In this document: one piece after another, positions 18,379 to 27,584 of the stretch
Layout of the letters: the number at the start of each line of letters is the position of its first letter
Numbering within the stretch: position 1 is the stretch's first letter
Source: an archaeon
Lineage (GTDB): Archaea > Thermoproteota > Nitrososphaeria > Nitrososphaerales > JACAEJ01
Assembly: GCA_024256265.1 (NCBI GenBank)
Contig: JACGUK010000001.1
Coordinates: forward strand, 124,001-188,000
Length of the DNA: 64,000 bases
Direction: 5' to 3'
Made by a program: the position numbers and the translations under genes
The notes under the pieces: model-generated
Databases searched by the model: none
What the model was told of the DNA's origin: nothing
What the model saw: the letters and a program-made list of their open reading frames with translations, nothing else

Positions 18379-21138
18379 TTATCGCCTGATCAGGGCGAAG
18401 TGTTTGAGACCTTCTATGCTGATGAAAGTTGCCAATATGCCTCCTGCCACCCATATTGCGTCTTCGAATGTAGGATAGAGTATATGCAGGGCTTCTCTTG
18501 CTCCAGGTATATGTAGTAGCACGATGATTAAAAAGCTCTCCCAAAATATGGCTAGTAGAAGCCATTTATGAGGTTTCGCCTTGTTTATTGTAAAAAGTAA
18601 TGAACGACAGTTTATTGCAATGGCCAGTTCGACAAAAACGAACATGAGGAATAATCTAGTTCTGGCAGCATCCATTCCATAAGGTAACCCACTTATGAAA
18701 GCGAACGTAAGGACAGGAGTTTCGACAAGTAGCGCCCTTATGAGGAATAGCACCACATCCCTTGTGAAGACAGGCTCGTCCTTGGGTCTTGGAGGTCTTT
18801 TCATTAGGTCTGGGTCGGCCGGGCTAAAGCCCAAGGCTAAGGCAGGAAGACCATCTGTAGCCAAGTTTATGTAAAGAATATGGACAGGAAGAAGCGGTAG
18901 TGCAGCCTCCCCAGAGAATCCCATAAAGCGCAAGATAAGTAAGGCCCCTATGCTCATCACAGCTATCTCTACAAGGTTAGCTTGTAGAAGATATGCTAAG
19001 TACTTCTTTATGTTGTCATAGACCCACCGCCCAAGCTCTATGGCCTTGACTATTGTTGCGAAGTTATCATCTGCTAAGACTAAGTCTGAGGCTTCTTTCG
19101 TGACATCTGTCCCTGTGATGCCCATGGCAACACCTATGTCTGAGCGTTTCAAGGCTGGAGCGTCGTTTACACCATCCCCTGTCATGGCCACTACACGACC
19201 CTTCTTCTTCCATGCCTCGACTATTCTGAGCTTATGAAAAGGGGAGACACGAGCATAAACAGTTACCTTCTCGACATATCTATCAAATTCCTCATCACTT
19301 AGTTGCTCTAGCTCTTCACCTGTTAAAACAAGGTCACCTTCTTTGTATACACCCATCTCTTTGGCTATAGCTACTGCTGTAAGCTTATGATCCCCTGTAA
19401 TCATTATGGAAGTCATGCCAACCTGCTTGGCCACTTCAACTGCCTTCACAGCCTCCGTCCTAGGAGGATCGATCATGCCTACAAGCCCGAGAAATGAGAA
19501 ATCTTTTTCGAGAAGCTCGTTGTCTGAGGGGTCTAGACCAACAGGCAGTACCCTTTCAGCTACCCCTAGAGTCCGTAGGGCATTCCCAGCCATCTCCTCA
19601 TTAATAGCTAAAATGAGCTTTCTATCTTCCTCATGCATCTCCCTTAATTGCCCATTTTCGATAATATAGTTGCAATGCTCCAAGACTATTTCGGGGGCGC
19701 CCTTCATATAGGCAACATAAATACCACCTTGGGCAGAATGGACTGTTGTCATAAGTTTCCGCTCAGAGCTGAATGGCACCTCTGCAACCCTAGGGTGAAG
19801 CTCTCTAACCTCATTTTGCTTCAGGCCTATTTTTTCAGCCAGTACAATCAAGGCACCCTCTGTGGGATCGCCCTTTACTGTCCATTTGCTGTCATCTGCC
19901 TCTAACCTTGCATCATTACAAAGGAGGATGGATTTGGCGAGTCTTGCCAAAGCGTTCTTCAAGCCTAGGTCGATGGATCTTCTACCATAGAGTATCTCGC
20001 CTTTTGGCTCGTAACCAGCGCCAGTAACCTCCAGTTCCTTTCCATCAACATAGACCCGCCTTACAGTCATCTCTCCCTTCGTTAGAGTACCCGTTTTATC
20101 TGAGCATATTATCTGGGTAGAGCCCAGGGTCTCAACAACAGGCATCCTCCTGATCAGAGCGTTCCTCTTGGCCATAATGTGCATACTTATGGCCAAGTTT
20201 CCAGTTACAATGGCTGGTAGTGCTTCAGGGACAGCAGCGACGGCTAAGGCAATGCCAAACATAAAGACCTCAAGAAAGAAGCCAAGGCTGATGAATCCAA
20301 GTATAAAATACTCTTCTGCTACTTCTACCACAGCTATCACAGATATTATTACCAGTACTATTAAGCCGAGCTTTCTACCTATCTCACTCATTCGCCTCTC
20401 AAGAGGCGACCTCTCCGTGGTTACTGCTGTAGCTTCCTTGGCAATCTTGCCAAACTCTGTTCTCATCCCTGACGCAATCACAACCCCCTTCCCCTTGCCA
20501 TAAGTGACCGTGGTTCCGGAGAACACCATGTTGGTTCTATCCATTACTGGAATTTTCTCTGGTAAAACCTTCAAAGTTTTCACAACAGGAACCGACTCAC
20601 CTGTTAAGGGCGCTTCATCCACTTGGAGGTTCACTTCTTCAACCAACCTTATATCGGCTGGCACTTTGTCTCCAGCCTTTAGAACAATTATGTCCCCAGG
20701 AACTACTTCTTTTACTGGTATCTCCTTCTCATTACCTTCTCGTATGACTGTGCATGTGGGGTTTAACATCTTCTTCAGCGACTCCAGAGTTCTTTCAGCC
20801 CTGTATTCTTGGATAAACCCTAAGATGACGACGAAGAAGACTATGATGGATATGACTATTGCATCAATCACCTCTCCTAAAAACGCTGAAATGACAGTAG
20901 CGACCAATAAGATGCCTAAAAGTATGTTTGCGAACTGCTTGAAGAAAATCTTCAAAGGGGAGACCTTCTTTTCTGTCACAAGCTCATTTGTGCCATAGAC
21001 GGCCAATCTGGACTTAACTTCAGCATCAGATAATCCCCTATCCCTATCAGTGCGTAGCATCTTTACTACATCTGCGACCTCTATTGCATGCCAATTCTTC
21101 TCTGGAATCATTTCTTGAACTTGCTCAAGTCTTGACAT
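18379..21138 (-). CDS. P2A-type calcium-transporting P-type ATPase
   Basis: 919 residues with actuator motif LTGESVPV, phosphorylation site DKTGTLT (D347), KGAPE nucleotide-binding loop, TGDHKLTA and GDGVNDAP. Ion-site residues fit SERCA/PMR1-like pumps: M4 AAVPEALPAIV, M5 ANLVEIAV (N and E three apart) and M6 YINLATDGLPALALG (N, T, D). It should pump Ca2+ (perhaps Mn2+) out of the cytosol. The G+C content is higher than in flanking genes, suggesting transfer. Antisense reading frames inside it are shadows. It is preceded by two small Lrp-type ligand-domain genes on the same strand. Confidence 0.92.
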   Translation of the reverse strand: MSRLEQVQEMIPEKNWHAIEVADVVKMLRTDRDRGLSDAEVKSRLAVYGTNELVTEKKVSPLKIFFKQFANILLGILLVATVISAFLGEVIDAIVISIIVFFVVILGFIQEYRAERTLESLKKMLNPTCTVIREGNEKEIPVKEVVPGDIIVLKAGDKVPADIRLVEEVNLQVDEAPLTGESVPVVKTLKVLPEKIPVMDRTNMVFSGTTVTYGKGKGVVIASGMRTEFGKIAKEATAVTTERSPLERRMSEIGRKLGLIVLVIISVIAVVEVAEEYFILGFISLGFFLEVFMFGIALAVAAVPEALPAIVTGNLAISMHIMAKRNALIRRMPVVETLGSTQIICSDKTGTLTKGEMTVRRVYVDGKELEVTGAGYEPKGEILYGRRSIDLGLKNALARLAKSILLCNDARLEADDSKWTVKGDPTEGALIVLAEKIGLKQNEVRELHPRVAEVPFSSERKLMTTVHSAQGGIYVAYMKGAPEIVLEHCNYIIENGQLREMHEEDRKLILAINEEMAGNALRTLGVAERVLPVGLDPSDNELLEKDFSFLGLVGMIDPPRTEAVKAVEVAKQVGMTSIMITGDHKLTAVAIAKEMGVYKEGDLVLTGEELEQLSDEEFDRYVEKVTVYARVSPFHKLRIVEAWKKKGRVVAMTGDGVNDAPALKRSDIGVAMGITGTDVTKEASDLVLADDNFATIVKAIELGRWVYDNIKKYLAYLLQANLVEIAVMSIGALLILRFMGFSGEAALPLLPVHILYINLATDGLPALALGFSPADPDLMKRPPRPKDEPVFTRDVVLFLIRALLVETPVLTFAFISGLPYGMDAARTRLFLMFVFVELAIAINCRSLLFTINKAKPHKWLLLAIFWESFLIIVLLHIPGAREALHILYPTFEDAIWVAGGILATFISIEGLKHFALIRR

Positions 21139-21216
21139 TCTTCAGCACCTTAGCAACTTATACACATCCTATATCCAGATTTGTTAGTAAAAAACTTATG
21201 ACAAAAAATAAAAAGG

Positions 21217-21444
21217 TTAGTCTCCCTGAGGGAGAGTCTCAGTGCTCTTTATGCCTTGTAAAGATGATATCTTCTTTGCTAAATCCTTGAGCTTTAAGAA
21301 GTCCTCAGCCTCTATGAAGATTACTACATCGAAGCGACCAAAGACCATGTATGCATCTTTAACTCCCTTTATTTTCTTTGCCTCTTCTACTATGCTAGGA
21401 GAAGCTGTGGCTGTAGCCTTTATGAGCATTAAACCATTTATCAT
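21217..21444 (-). CDS. Stand-alone Lrp/AsnC ligand-binding (RAM) domain protein
   Basis: 75 residues made only of the alpha-beta ligand domain of Lrp/AsnC regulators (LMLIKATATASPSIVEE, GVKDAYMVFGRFDVVIFIEA, IKSTETLPQGD); the DNA-binding helix-turn-helix is absent. Such orphan domains oligomerise and bind amino acids or partner regulators in archaea. It sits four bases downstream of a paralogue, in the same direction, so the two are a tandem pair. Its ligand cannot be read from sequence. Confidence 0.85.
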   Translation of the reverse strand: MINGLMLIKATATASPSIVEEAKKIKGVKDAYMVFGRFDVVIFIEAEDFLKLKDLAKKISSLQGIKSTETLPQGD

Positions 21445-21448
21445 AGCA

Positions 21449-21676
21449 TCATGCCTCCAAACCTATAAGGGTTTCAGTAGCCAATACACCGTCTATACTT
21501 CCTATTTTTAATGCTAAAGTGCTAAGCTCCTTCAAGCTTGCAACCTCTGTATTTGCAACTACGTCTGTTCTTCCTAAGACTGAAAAGGCAACTTTTATGC
21601 CTTTGATTTCGCTTACTTTCTTCCTTACTTGATCGTATTTAGCTGGCTGTGTTTTGATGAGTAAGCAAGCCTTCAT
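21449..21676 (-). CDS. Stand-alone Lrp/AsnC ligand-binding (RAM) domain protein, paralogue
   Basis: 75 residues with the same fold as its downstream neighbour (CLLIKTQPAKYDQV, IKGIKVAFSVLGRTDVVANTEV, VLATETLIGL), again without a DNA-binding domain. The equal length, adjacency and shared LGRTDVV/FGRFDVV core point to a tandem duplication followed by divergence. The two could form hetero-oligomers. It is the first gene of the pair; the P-type ATPase lies beyond the second with a short AT-rich gap. Confidence 0.85.
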   Translation of the reverse strand: MKACLLIKTQPAKYDQVRKKVSEIKGIKVAFSVLGRTDVVANTEVASLKELSTLALKIGSIDGVLATETLIGLEA

Positions 21677-21762
21677 ACCTTAGTCATAACTGAAGTCTTT
21701 AATATGGATTTTGGAATTATGTTATACAAAGAAGTTTAAGATTTAAAAAGACAGAACTAAGA

Positions 21763-22329
21763 CTAGGCTTCTCTTTTTATTATCTCTTCTATCTCATAAG
21801 GTCTAGTTATAATTGTTATACCTTTCATTTCTTTAAGCTTCCTCAGGTTCATAAGATCTACATCTCTCATCGTTAAATCCATCTTCTCCCCTGTAGGCAA
21901 GATCGTTGTTATCTTCCCATTTTCTGTCTCTTGATCCACTGGGAGTATATATACAGGCACATTACCCTTTTGAGCTTGTGAAACTGCGTTAGTTGCCAAT
22001 GAGTCTGCTATACCATTGACTATCTTAGCTACAGTATTAGCAGTTGCAGGAGCTACTAAAAGAAATTTGAACTTTCCAATTTGAAGCTGACCTGCTATGA
22101 AAGGAATATTCGAGCTTTCTTCCACCATGATCTTTGGGGAGATTTTCTTCAGCTCCTCCCATAGCCCATACCATTTCACAACTATAACAGCTGATTTAGA
22201 CAAGAATATTTTTACTTTTGCATCTCCTCTTTCAACTATCTTCTTTATAACCTGAATCGTTTCAGGTAAATGATCTCCTGAGCCTGTTATCCCCCAAGCC
22301 ATCTTTATAGGTAATTTTTGTGCACTCAA
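21763..22329 (-). CDS. Archaeoflavoprotein / dihydromethanopterin reductase-like flavoprotein
   Basis: 188 residues of the flavoprotein (FMN-binding) fold: MAWGITGSGDHLPETIQVI at the N-terminus, VEESSNIPFIAGQL, and FLLVAPATANTVAKIVNGIADSLATNA, as in archaeoflavoprotein AfpA and the acceptor-type dihydromethanopterin reductase DmrX/B. It would transfer electrons through FMN, perhaps to a pterin. Context supports a C1 role: the two genes upstream encode LLM-family enzymes related to F420-dependent methylene-tetrahydromethanopterin reductase. AfpA and DmrB cannot be told apart here. Confidence 0.75.
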   Translation of the reverse strand: MSAQKLPIKMAWGITGSGDHLPETIQVIKKIVERGDAKVKIFLSKSAVIVVKWYGLWEELKKISPKIMVEESSNIPFIAGQLQIGKFKFLLVAPATANTVAKIVNGIADSLATNAVSQAQKGNVPVYILPVDQETENGKITTILPTGEKMDLTMRDVDLMNLRKLKEMKGITIITRPYEIEEIIKREA

Positions 22330-22358
22330 GTGAAATCACACAATCTATTGCTTGTATC

Positions 22359-23219
22359 TTATCTTAAAGATTTAGCTAAATCACGTATAGTATCTATCGA
22401 ATAATCTTGAGGATATGAGAAGACTATATTCTCTACACCTAAAGATTCTATCCTTGAGAGATAATCCTTGAGTTTTTGAGAAGGCGTGGATATTGAAAAC
22501 TCATCTATAATATTTTGAGGAATTTTGTTTGAGCCAATCAATTCTTCATAAAATCCGAATGTCTTCAAAAACCGATTTGAGGTTCCTAATATGACAGCAC
22601 TAGAGGATAAATGTGAAAGTTGGTGGATCTCATGATTATAAACAGTATAAATATAGGATGGTGCAAAGATTCCAATTTGAATTTTTCTCCCTTCTATTCG
22701 CCTTATCTTGTTTATAGCCCACTCTATGATGCGTGGGGAACAAAAGTTTAGATGCACACAATCGAAAGAGGAAGCTATCTTAAGCATTTCTGGTCCTTGA
22801 GCACCTAGCCCTATCTTAAAGCTTAATCCTTGCTCCTCAGACCTTCTCAATATCTCAGCCTTGGCTTGAACAAGAAGTTCAGGAATTCCCTTTAATGATT
22901 CTCGCAAGATTCCTACCTTTTTAAGTTGATTCTTATCCCCTGCAACTATACAAAGTTCAAAGCGATCTCCATAAGCTTTAATCAAAGAATAAAAGGCGCT
23001 TACAATCTGCTGATCAGTATGTAAAAGAGGAGAGAAACCTAATCCTATCTGAATTCTTTTCGTTTTTGATGCTATGGCTGAAGCAACCACAGGTCCATAT
23101 CTTTGGCTGGGCATATCACATATCCAAATAGAATCTAACCCCAGTCTTTCAGCCTCAACACCCTTCTGAACTATCTGATCTATTTTACTATCTGCATTCA
23201 GATGAAGACCGTATTTCAT
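22359..23219 (-). CDS. LLM-class F420-dependent oxidoreductase (Mer-like, divergent)
   Basis: 286 residues from the ATG at 23219, which forms an ATGA overlap with the stop of the upstream gene; the frame extends further upstream but only inside that gene. The luciferase-like TIM-barrel pattern is present: EAERLGLDSIWICDMP near the N-terminus, VVASAIASKTKRIQIGLGFSPLL, GLGAQGPEMLKIASSFDCVHLN and LGVENIVFSYPQD at the end. Such proteins use coenzyme F420. It is co-transcribed with a closer Mer homologue; the two may form a heteromer or act on related substrates. Confidence 0.75.
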   Translation of the reverse strand: MKYGLHLNADSKIDQIVQKGVEAERLGLDSIWICDMPSQRYGPVVASAIASKTKRIQIGLGFSPLLHTDQQIVSAFYSLIKAYGDRFELCIVAGDKNQLKKVGILRESLKGIPELLVQAKAEILRRSEEQGLSFKIGLGAQGPEMLKIASSFDCVHLNFCSPRIIEWAINKIRRIEGRKIQIGIFAPSYIYTVYNHEIHQLSHLSSSAVILGTSNRFLKTFGFYEELIGSNKIPQNIIDEFSISTPSQKLKDYLSRIESLGVENIVFSYPQDYSIDTIRDLAKSLR

Positions 23220-24190
23220 CTCCACTCCCTTGCCATGCTTTCTATGGAATCTTTCCAATTCAATCCATAAGGAGGACCAAAAACTACTTCATTCACTCCG
23301 TGTTTCTCAAGAGAAAGAAATTCTTCACAAATTTCTTGAACATTACCAAATATACTGACGTCCTTTATGAACTCTTCATCGACAAGCTCTGATGCTTCTC
23401 TTATTCCAAACTTTAAGACTGCATTCCTTACTTTCTGAGCTTTTTCTTCATTAATCTTACATAGCTCCAAAACTCTTTTAGGCGTATCAGCGATAACTAT
23501 GGCAACTACCTCTTTCGCTATTTCCATCCCTTTGCCATCCTTAATTAGAATCGTTGGAACCCAGACTACAGTGGTAAAACTCTTGTCTAATTCCCTTCCT
23601 TTCAATCCTTCTCTAACCATGCTTGTTGCCTTCTCTATATACGATCTTGGACCGCTGATGATAACTCCATCAGCCATTTCTCCTGCTAATTCTAATAGTT
23701 TAGGACCTCTTGCTCCAAAGTAAATGGGAATATTAAAGTCACATTTAGCGGAATAATCATTGAGATTGAACCTACCACTACTTATCACTTTTTCTCCTAA
23801 CCATATTTTCCTTAGAAGATCGGTAGCATCTTTTAGAATTTGTATAGGCTTGTCAGCAACCAAGCCCTTCTTGGCTAAATCCTGAAGACCACCTATGCCT
23901 AAACCGAGCGTAAATCTTTCTTTATAATCAAGCTCCCTTAATCCTGCTGAGGCTCTACCTATTGTTGAAATATTACGAATTAGTGGACTAGTTATACCTA
24001 TGCCAACCTTTGTGGACTTTGTTCTTAATAGAAATATGCTTGCTAAAGTGAATACATCATTGAGGCTATCTATGTCTTCTCCAACCCATATCCTATACAC
24101 ATTCATTTCATCGGATAAAGACGCTAACCAATTCACTTTCTCAAAAGATGCACTTGTTGTAATTCCTATGCTCAAGTTCAGTTTAGACAC
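23216..24190 (-). CDS. LLM-class F420-dependent oxidoreductase, Mer-like
   Basis: 324 residues, the length of methylenetetrahydromethanopterin reductase. Characteristic segments are MNVYRIWVGEDIDSLNDVF, KVGIGITSPLIRNISTIGRA, RFTLGLGIGGLQDL, IYFGARGPKLLELAGEMADGVIISG and a C-terminal VNEVVFGPPYG. Mer reduces methylene-H4MPT to methyl-H4MPT with reduced F420 in the archaeal C1 pathway; whether this protein does exactly that is uncertain. It leads a likely three-gene operon ending with an archaeoflavoprotein. No other H4MPT-pathway gene lies in the window. Confidence 0.75.
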   Translation of the reverse strand: MSKLNLSIGITTSASFEKVNWLASLSDEMNVYRIWVGEDIDSLNDVFTLASIFLLRTKSTKVGIGITSPLIRNISTIGRASAGLRELDYKERFTLGLGIGGLQDLAKKGLVADKPIQILKDATDLLRKIWLGEKVISSGRFNLNDYSAKCDFNIPIYFGARGPKLLELAGEMADGVIISGPRSYIEKATSMVREGLKGRELDKSFTTVVWVPTILIKDGKGMEIAKEVVAIVIADTPKRVLELCKINEEKAQKVRNAVLKFGIREASELVDEEFIKDVSIFGNVQEICEEFLSLEKHGVNEVVFGPPYGLNWKDSIESMAREWR

Positions 24191-24277
24191 ATCATCGAAC
24201 CCAGATAAAATAATAAGCTTTTGAGATATAAATCTAAGGAAAAGAATTATAGCAAAGATTAGAATACATATAATGTA

Positions 24278-24832
24278 ATGTCGCTACAACTGAAGGATAT
24301 ACAAAAGATAAGGAAGATACTGGGCTTGACTCAGAGCGAATTGGCAAAGCTCTCTGGAGTCAGTCAATCATTAATAGCGAAGATAGAGGCTGGAAAGATG
24401 GACCCGTCTTTTTCCAAGACCATGGCTATCTTTGGAACTTTGCAAAAGTTACAGTTGAAAAATTCTAAAAAGGTAAAGAACGTGATGACAAAGGAAGTCG
24501 TATCTGTAGATGCTGAATCTAATGTAGGCGAAGTAGTAAAATTGATGTATAAGCATGCAATCTCTCAAATGCCAGTTTTAAGTGGAGATGAAGTTATAGG
24601 GAGTGTGTCTGAAAAGGTTCTTATAAAGAAGTTATCAAGCGAAGAAAGCCCAAGAATACTCTTCATGAGGAAAGTAAAAGAAGTCATGGAACCACCTTTT
24701 CCTACCGTGAACGAAGATACTCCTATAGATCTTTTAGTCCCTATGTTGAATTTTTATTCAGCGATTTTGGTGATGAAAGGGAAAAGTATAGCAGGAATTG
24801 TAACAAGGGCTGACTTACTCAAGCCGGAATAG
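24278..24832 (+). CDS. XRE-type transcription regulator with paired CBS domains
   Basis: 184 residues. An N-terminal helix-turn-helix (residues 5-60: IRKILGLTQSELAKLSGVSQSLIAKIEAG) is followed by two CBS domains (VKNVMTKEVVSVDAES from ~67 and VKEVMEPPFPTVNEDT from ~127). CBS pairs bind adenine nucleotides or SAM, so DNA binding is probably tuned by cell energy or metabolite state. This architecture is common in archaea. It is divergent from the LLM operon, whose promoter it could control. The ATG at 24278 is used. Confidence 0.9.
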   Translation: MSLQLKDIQKIRKILGLTQSELAKLSGVSQSLIAKIEAGKMDPSFSKTMAIFGTLQKLQLKNSKKVKNVMTKEVVSVDAESNVGEVVKLMYKHAISQMPVLSGDEVIGSVSEKVLIKKLSSEESPRILFMRKVKEVMEPPFPTVNEDTPIDLLVPMLNFYSAILVMKGKSIAGIVTRADLLKPE

Positions 24833-24879
24833 ATTTAAAGTATATATAGAGAGATTCTGTAGGTTTAGGAGGATAAAAG

Positions 24880-25137
24880 TTGGAAAAGGATCAAGCAATA
24901 GGCGCTATAATCTTGATCGTCAGCATACTAGGCATCATCATCTATGGTTGGCTACTCTTCTTCACTATCTGGGCGGTGATAGTTCTACAGATAACTGTCT
25001 TCGTAGCTGTGGCAGTAATATTAGCAATACTGGCTTGGATAGGATGGACTATGGCAACTACTCCACCACCAAAGCCTATAGAGCCTGAAATGGCTCCAAC
25101 AACGAAGTCTGAACAAATGCCTAAAGAAGAAAAGTAA
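24880..25137 (+). CDS. Small membrane protein with two transmembrane helices
   Basis: 85 residues from a TTG start with a good Shine-Dalgarno GGAGGAT a few bases upstream. Two hydrophobic helices (residues ~7-30 and ~32-56) are followed by a hydrophilic tail rich in Pro, Lys and Glu (PPPKPIEPEM...). The tail probably faces the cytosol. I recognise no family. It follows the HTH-CBS gene by 47 bases on the same strand. Confidence 0.65.
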   Translation: MEKDQAIGAIILIVSILGIIIYGWLLFFTIWAVIVLQITVFVAVAVILAILAWIGWTMATTPPPKPIEPEMAPTTKSEQMPKEEK

Positions 25138-25213
25138 GTAGAGTTTCAAACTCTTTAATTAAATTTAGCCTTCAGAAAGGATTATCTGATAGGTTAAAAA
25201 TAATGAGAGTGAA

Positions 25214-25771
25214 TTGATTAAAAAGCTCATCTTGGTCACAGGCATGCCAGGCTCTGGAAAGTCTTTAGTAAGAGAAATAGCAAAGGAGTTGGGCATTCCA
25301 GTTCTTATAATGGGCGATGTAATAAGAGAGGAAGTAAAAAGAAGAGGCTTAAAAGAGGAGGCAAAAAGTTACGATTTTGTCATGAGGGATATTAGAGCAA
25401 AACTAGGTAATCAGATAGTGGCTGATAGAACAGCAAAGAAATTGAATAAAATTAAAGCAGATATAGCATTCATAGATGGAGTTAGAAGTCTTGAAGAGGT
25501 TAAATACTTTAGGAAGATCGCTGAAGATGTTCATACTCTTGCTTTGTTATCCCCTTTTCGAATCAGATTAGAACGCTTATCATCAAGGAACAGATTGGGA
25601 GACCCAAAGACTGAGAAAGAACTTGAAAAAAGAGATGAAGCAGAATTAAAGCTGGGCTTAGGGGAAGTTATAGCTAAAGCAGACTCTTACATTGTAAATG
25701 ATGATAGAGCGATAGATATCTTTAAAGAAGATGTAAGAAAGACTATAATCCATTTAGTGAAGAGCAATTAA
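25214..25771 (+). CDS. UPF0200-family P-loop nucleotide kinase
   Basis: 185 residues of the archaeal UPF0200 group, related to dephospho-CoA and adenylate kinases. It has P-loop VTGMPGSGKS at residues 8-17, MGDVIREEVKRRG (NMP-binding-like), FIDGVRSLEEVKYFR, and RNRLGDPKTEKELEKRDEAE in the lid. It probably phosphorylates a nucleotide-like substrate; which one is unproven. The TTG at 25214 gives MIKKLILVTG, the expected N-terminus. It is convergent with the Trm112-like gene, one base apart. Confidence 0.8.
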   Translation: MIKKLILVTGMPGSGKSLVREIAKELGIPVLIMGDVIREEVKRRGLKEEAKSYDFVMRDIRAKLGNQIVADRTAKKLNKIKADIAFIDGVRSLEEVKYFRKIAEDVHTLALLSPFRIRLERLSSRNRLGDPKTEKELEKRDEAELKLGLGEVIAKADSYIVNDDRAIDIFKEDVRKTIIHLVKSN

Positions 25772-25772
25772 A

Positions 25773-26075
25773 TCAATCAGATAGGTTAAACGGCTTTCCT
25801 TTGCTAAGAATCTCTTGTGGAATTTTTTCTTTATTCTTGATTAAGAAATTTTTATCCTCTTTCTTATTTCTTAGCTCATCAGGTAGCATGTGAGGAATCT
25901 CCTCTATAATAGGGTACCAACGGCCACAGTTTTGACAAATAAGGATTCCTTCGACTATTTCTGTTGATGTATCTGTCTTCTTTTCATCAAATACTATAAT
26001 CTGAAGTGGGAAGGTCTTACATATAGGGCATGCCAATATATCCATTAATCGGTATTTCAACCCTGTTCTATACAT
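25773..26075 (-). CDS. Trm112-family zinc-ribbon methyltransferase activator
   Basis: 100 residues. [15 protein letters not shown] then [20 protein letters not shown] is the Trm112 signature: two Cys pairs forming a zinc ribbon, and the hydrophobic IPHMLP strand that zips to partner methyltransferases. Trm112 stabilises several tRNA, rRNA and protein-release-factor methyltransferases. The C-terminal 35 residues are Lys/Glu-rich and probably flexible. The ATG at 26075 is used; an internal ATG eleven residues in is possible but would remove the conserved LKYRL. Confidence 0.85.
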   Translation of the reverse strand: MYRTGLKYRLMDILACPICKTFPLQIIVFDEKKTDTSTEIVEGILICQNCGRWYPIIEEIPHMLPDELRNKKEDKNFLIKNKEKIPQEILSKGKPFNLSD

Positions 26076-26174
26076 ATCAATATAAAATGATTAATTAACT
26101 TTTTTAAAACTCATACACTATCATAGATGCTATAGCATTAGTTTTTAATAACGTATTGTTTAATACCTCATGGC

Positions 26175-26987
26175 TTGAACGACTGGTTAAAATTCCTCAT
26201 AAATACTTCAAGAGAGGTTCATAGTGCCATCAAACCCATCCTAGGGTCTGATTTGGCTTCTGAAGTTATTGGCAAAGGAGCAGGGGGAGATTTGACTATG
26301 AAGATAGACAAATTGGCTGAAGATGTTATAATAAATTCTCTCAAGAGTCAGAATATATCATGTATCGTGGTAAGCGAGGAGTGTGGTATTATGAAGATTG
26401 GAGGCAAGCCAGATTCTTACGTTGTAATTGACAGCATAGATGGTACGACGAATGCAATTAGAGGAATACCTTTTTTCTGCACTTCGATTGCAATATCAAA
26501 AGGTAATTCGATTAAAGATGTTGATGCAGGGGTTGTATTGAACCTATCTGATGGCACCATATTCTACGCTGAAAGAGGCAAGGGAGCATACATGAAAGAT
26601 GAGAAGATAAAGACTTCTGATAGAGTCTCACTCGAAGATGCGGTTATAGGTATAGACTTTAGCAAGGCTGAAGAGAAGAATATAACTAGATTGATACCTC
26701 TTTTCAAAAAGGTCAGGCATATGAGGCATTTTGGTGCCAATGCTCTAGAAATTTGCTATGTAGCCTCAGGGTTCATAGATGCCTTTGTAGATGTTAGAGG
26801 AATTTTAAGAGTCACAGATATAGCTGCATCTTACATAATACTGAAGGAAGCAGGTGGAGAAATCCTTACACCTGATGGAAAGGAGCTTGATTCGATTCTA
26901 GAGCCAACTCAAAGGGTATCCTTCATAGCAGCATCTAACTCAACAATTTGTGATAAGATTTTGAACACTATAGAGTTGAGAAGATAA
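26175..26987 (+). CDS. Inositol monophosphatase / archaeal fructose-1,6-bisphosphatase family
   Basis: 270 residues with the lithium-sensitive phosphatase motifs: VVSEECG (Glu for metal 1), VIDSIDGTTNAIRGIPFFCTS (core D..DGT.N), and DIAASYIILKEAGGEI near the end (in place of WD.AAG). Archaeal members often have both inositol-monophosphatase and FBPase activity, serving lipid head groups or gluconeogenesis. The start is TTG at 26175. It is convergent with the APS-kinase-like gene. Confidence 0.85.
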   Translation: MNDWLKFLINTSREVHSAIKPILGSDLASEVIGKGAGGDLTMKIDKLAEDVIINSLKSQNISCIVVSEECGIMKIGGKPDSYVVIDSIDGTTNAIRGIPFFCTSIAISKGNSIKDVDAGVVLNLSDGTIFYAERGKGAYMKDEKIKTSDRVSLEDAVIGIDFSKAEEKNITRLIPLFKKVRHMRHFGANALEICYVASGFIDAFVDVRGILRVTDIAASYIILKEAGGEILTPDGKELDSILEPTQRVSFIAASNSTICDKILNTIELRR

Positions 26988-27024
26988 AAATTAGATGATG
27001 AAAACCTTTCAGAAAATTGGTTTA

Positions 27025-27573
27025 CTATTTGATTTGCCTCTTAACTATCAAATCAAATATCCTCTCAGCGCAAGCATCTGGATTCAGCCTTTCTGTATCA
27101 ACTATTAGATCAGGTTTTAAGGGCTCTTCGTAAGGGACACCTATGCCTGGTACTGTAGACTCTCTTTCAAGGGCTCTTTTGTAAATATCTTTAGGAGCTT
27201 GGAAGGTTTCTATGCGCTTACTTTCTCTTTTTATACAAGTTTTTAAAGGACAATAAAGATAGACTTCCATGAAATTCTTTATCTCTTCTCTCGCTTTTTC
27301 TCTGTACCTTCTTCTATTCCCTGTTGCATCTATTATAACATTTACACCATTCTTTGTCAATAGCTTTGCAACATAAAGGATTGCTCCATAAACTATTTCT
27401 CTTTCTTCCTCGGTGTACTTTGGTTCTGGCGTTATTACCCTTCTTAGTTCATCTGAAGATATTATCTGGGCGTTAATGCCATTATTCTTCAGCTTATCGA
27501 TTAGAGCCTTTGCTAATGTTGACTTTCCTGATCCTGGTAACCCTGTCAGCCATACACACCAACCTTCCCTCAT
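27025..27573 (-). CDS. cysC: Adenylylsulfate kinase-like P-loop kinase
   Basis: 182 residues with Walker A LTGLPGSGKST (residues 9-19), ISSDELRRVI, NVIIDATGNRRRYREKAR and EVYLYCPLKTCIKRE, the APS kinase layout. CysC phosphorylates adenylylsulfate to PAPS. No ATP sulfurylase or PAPS reductase is nearby; instead it follows, eleven bases on, a phosphotransferase of the aminoglycoside-kinase fold, and a flippase lies upstream. A role in activating sulfate or modifying a surface polymer is therefore as likely as sulfur assimilation (inference). Confidence 0.75.
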   Translation of the reverse strand: MREGWCVWLTGLPGSGKSTLAKALIDKLKNNGINAQIISSDELRRVITPEPKYTEEEREIVYGAILYVAKLLTKNGVNVIIDATGNRRRYREKAREEIKNFMEVYLYCPLKTCIKRESKRIETFQAPKDIYKRALERESTVPGIGVPYEEPLKPDLIVDTERLNPDACAERIFDLIVKRQIK

Positions 27574-27584
27574 AGTTACACCTT

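Noticed and set aside
20504..20998. 164-codon ORF antisense to the P-type ATPase
   Set aside because: It is a shadow of a gene with intact catalytic motifs; the translation has no family resemblance.
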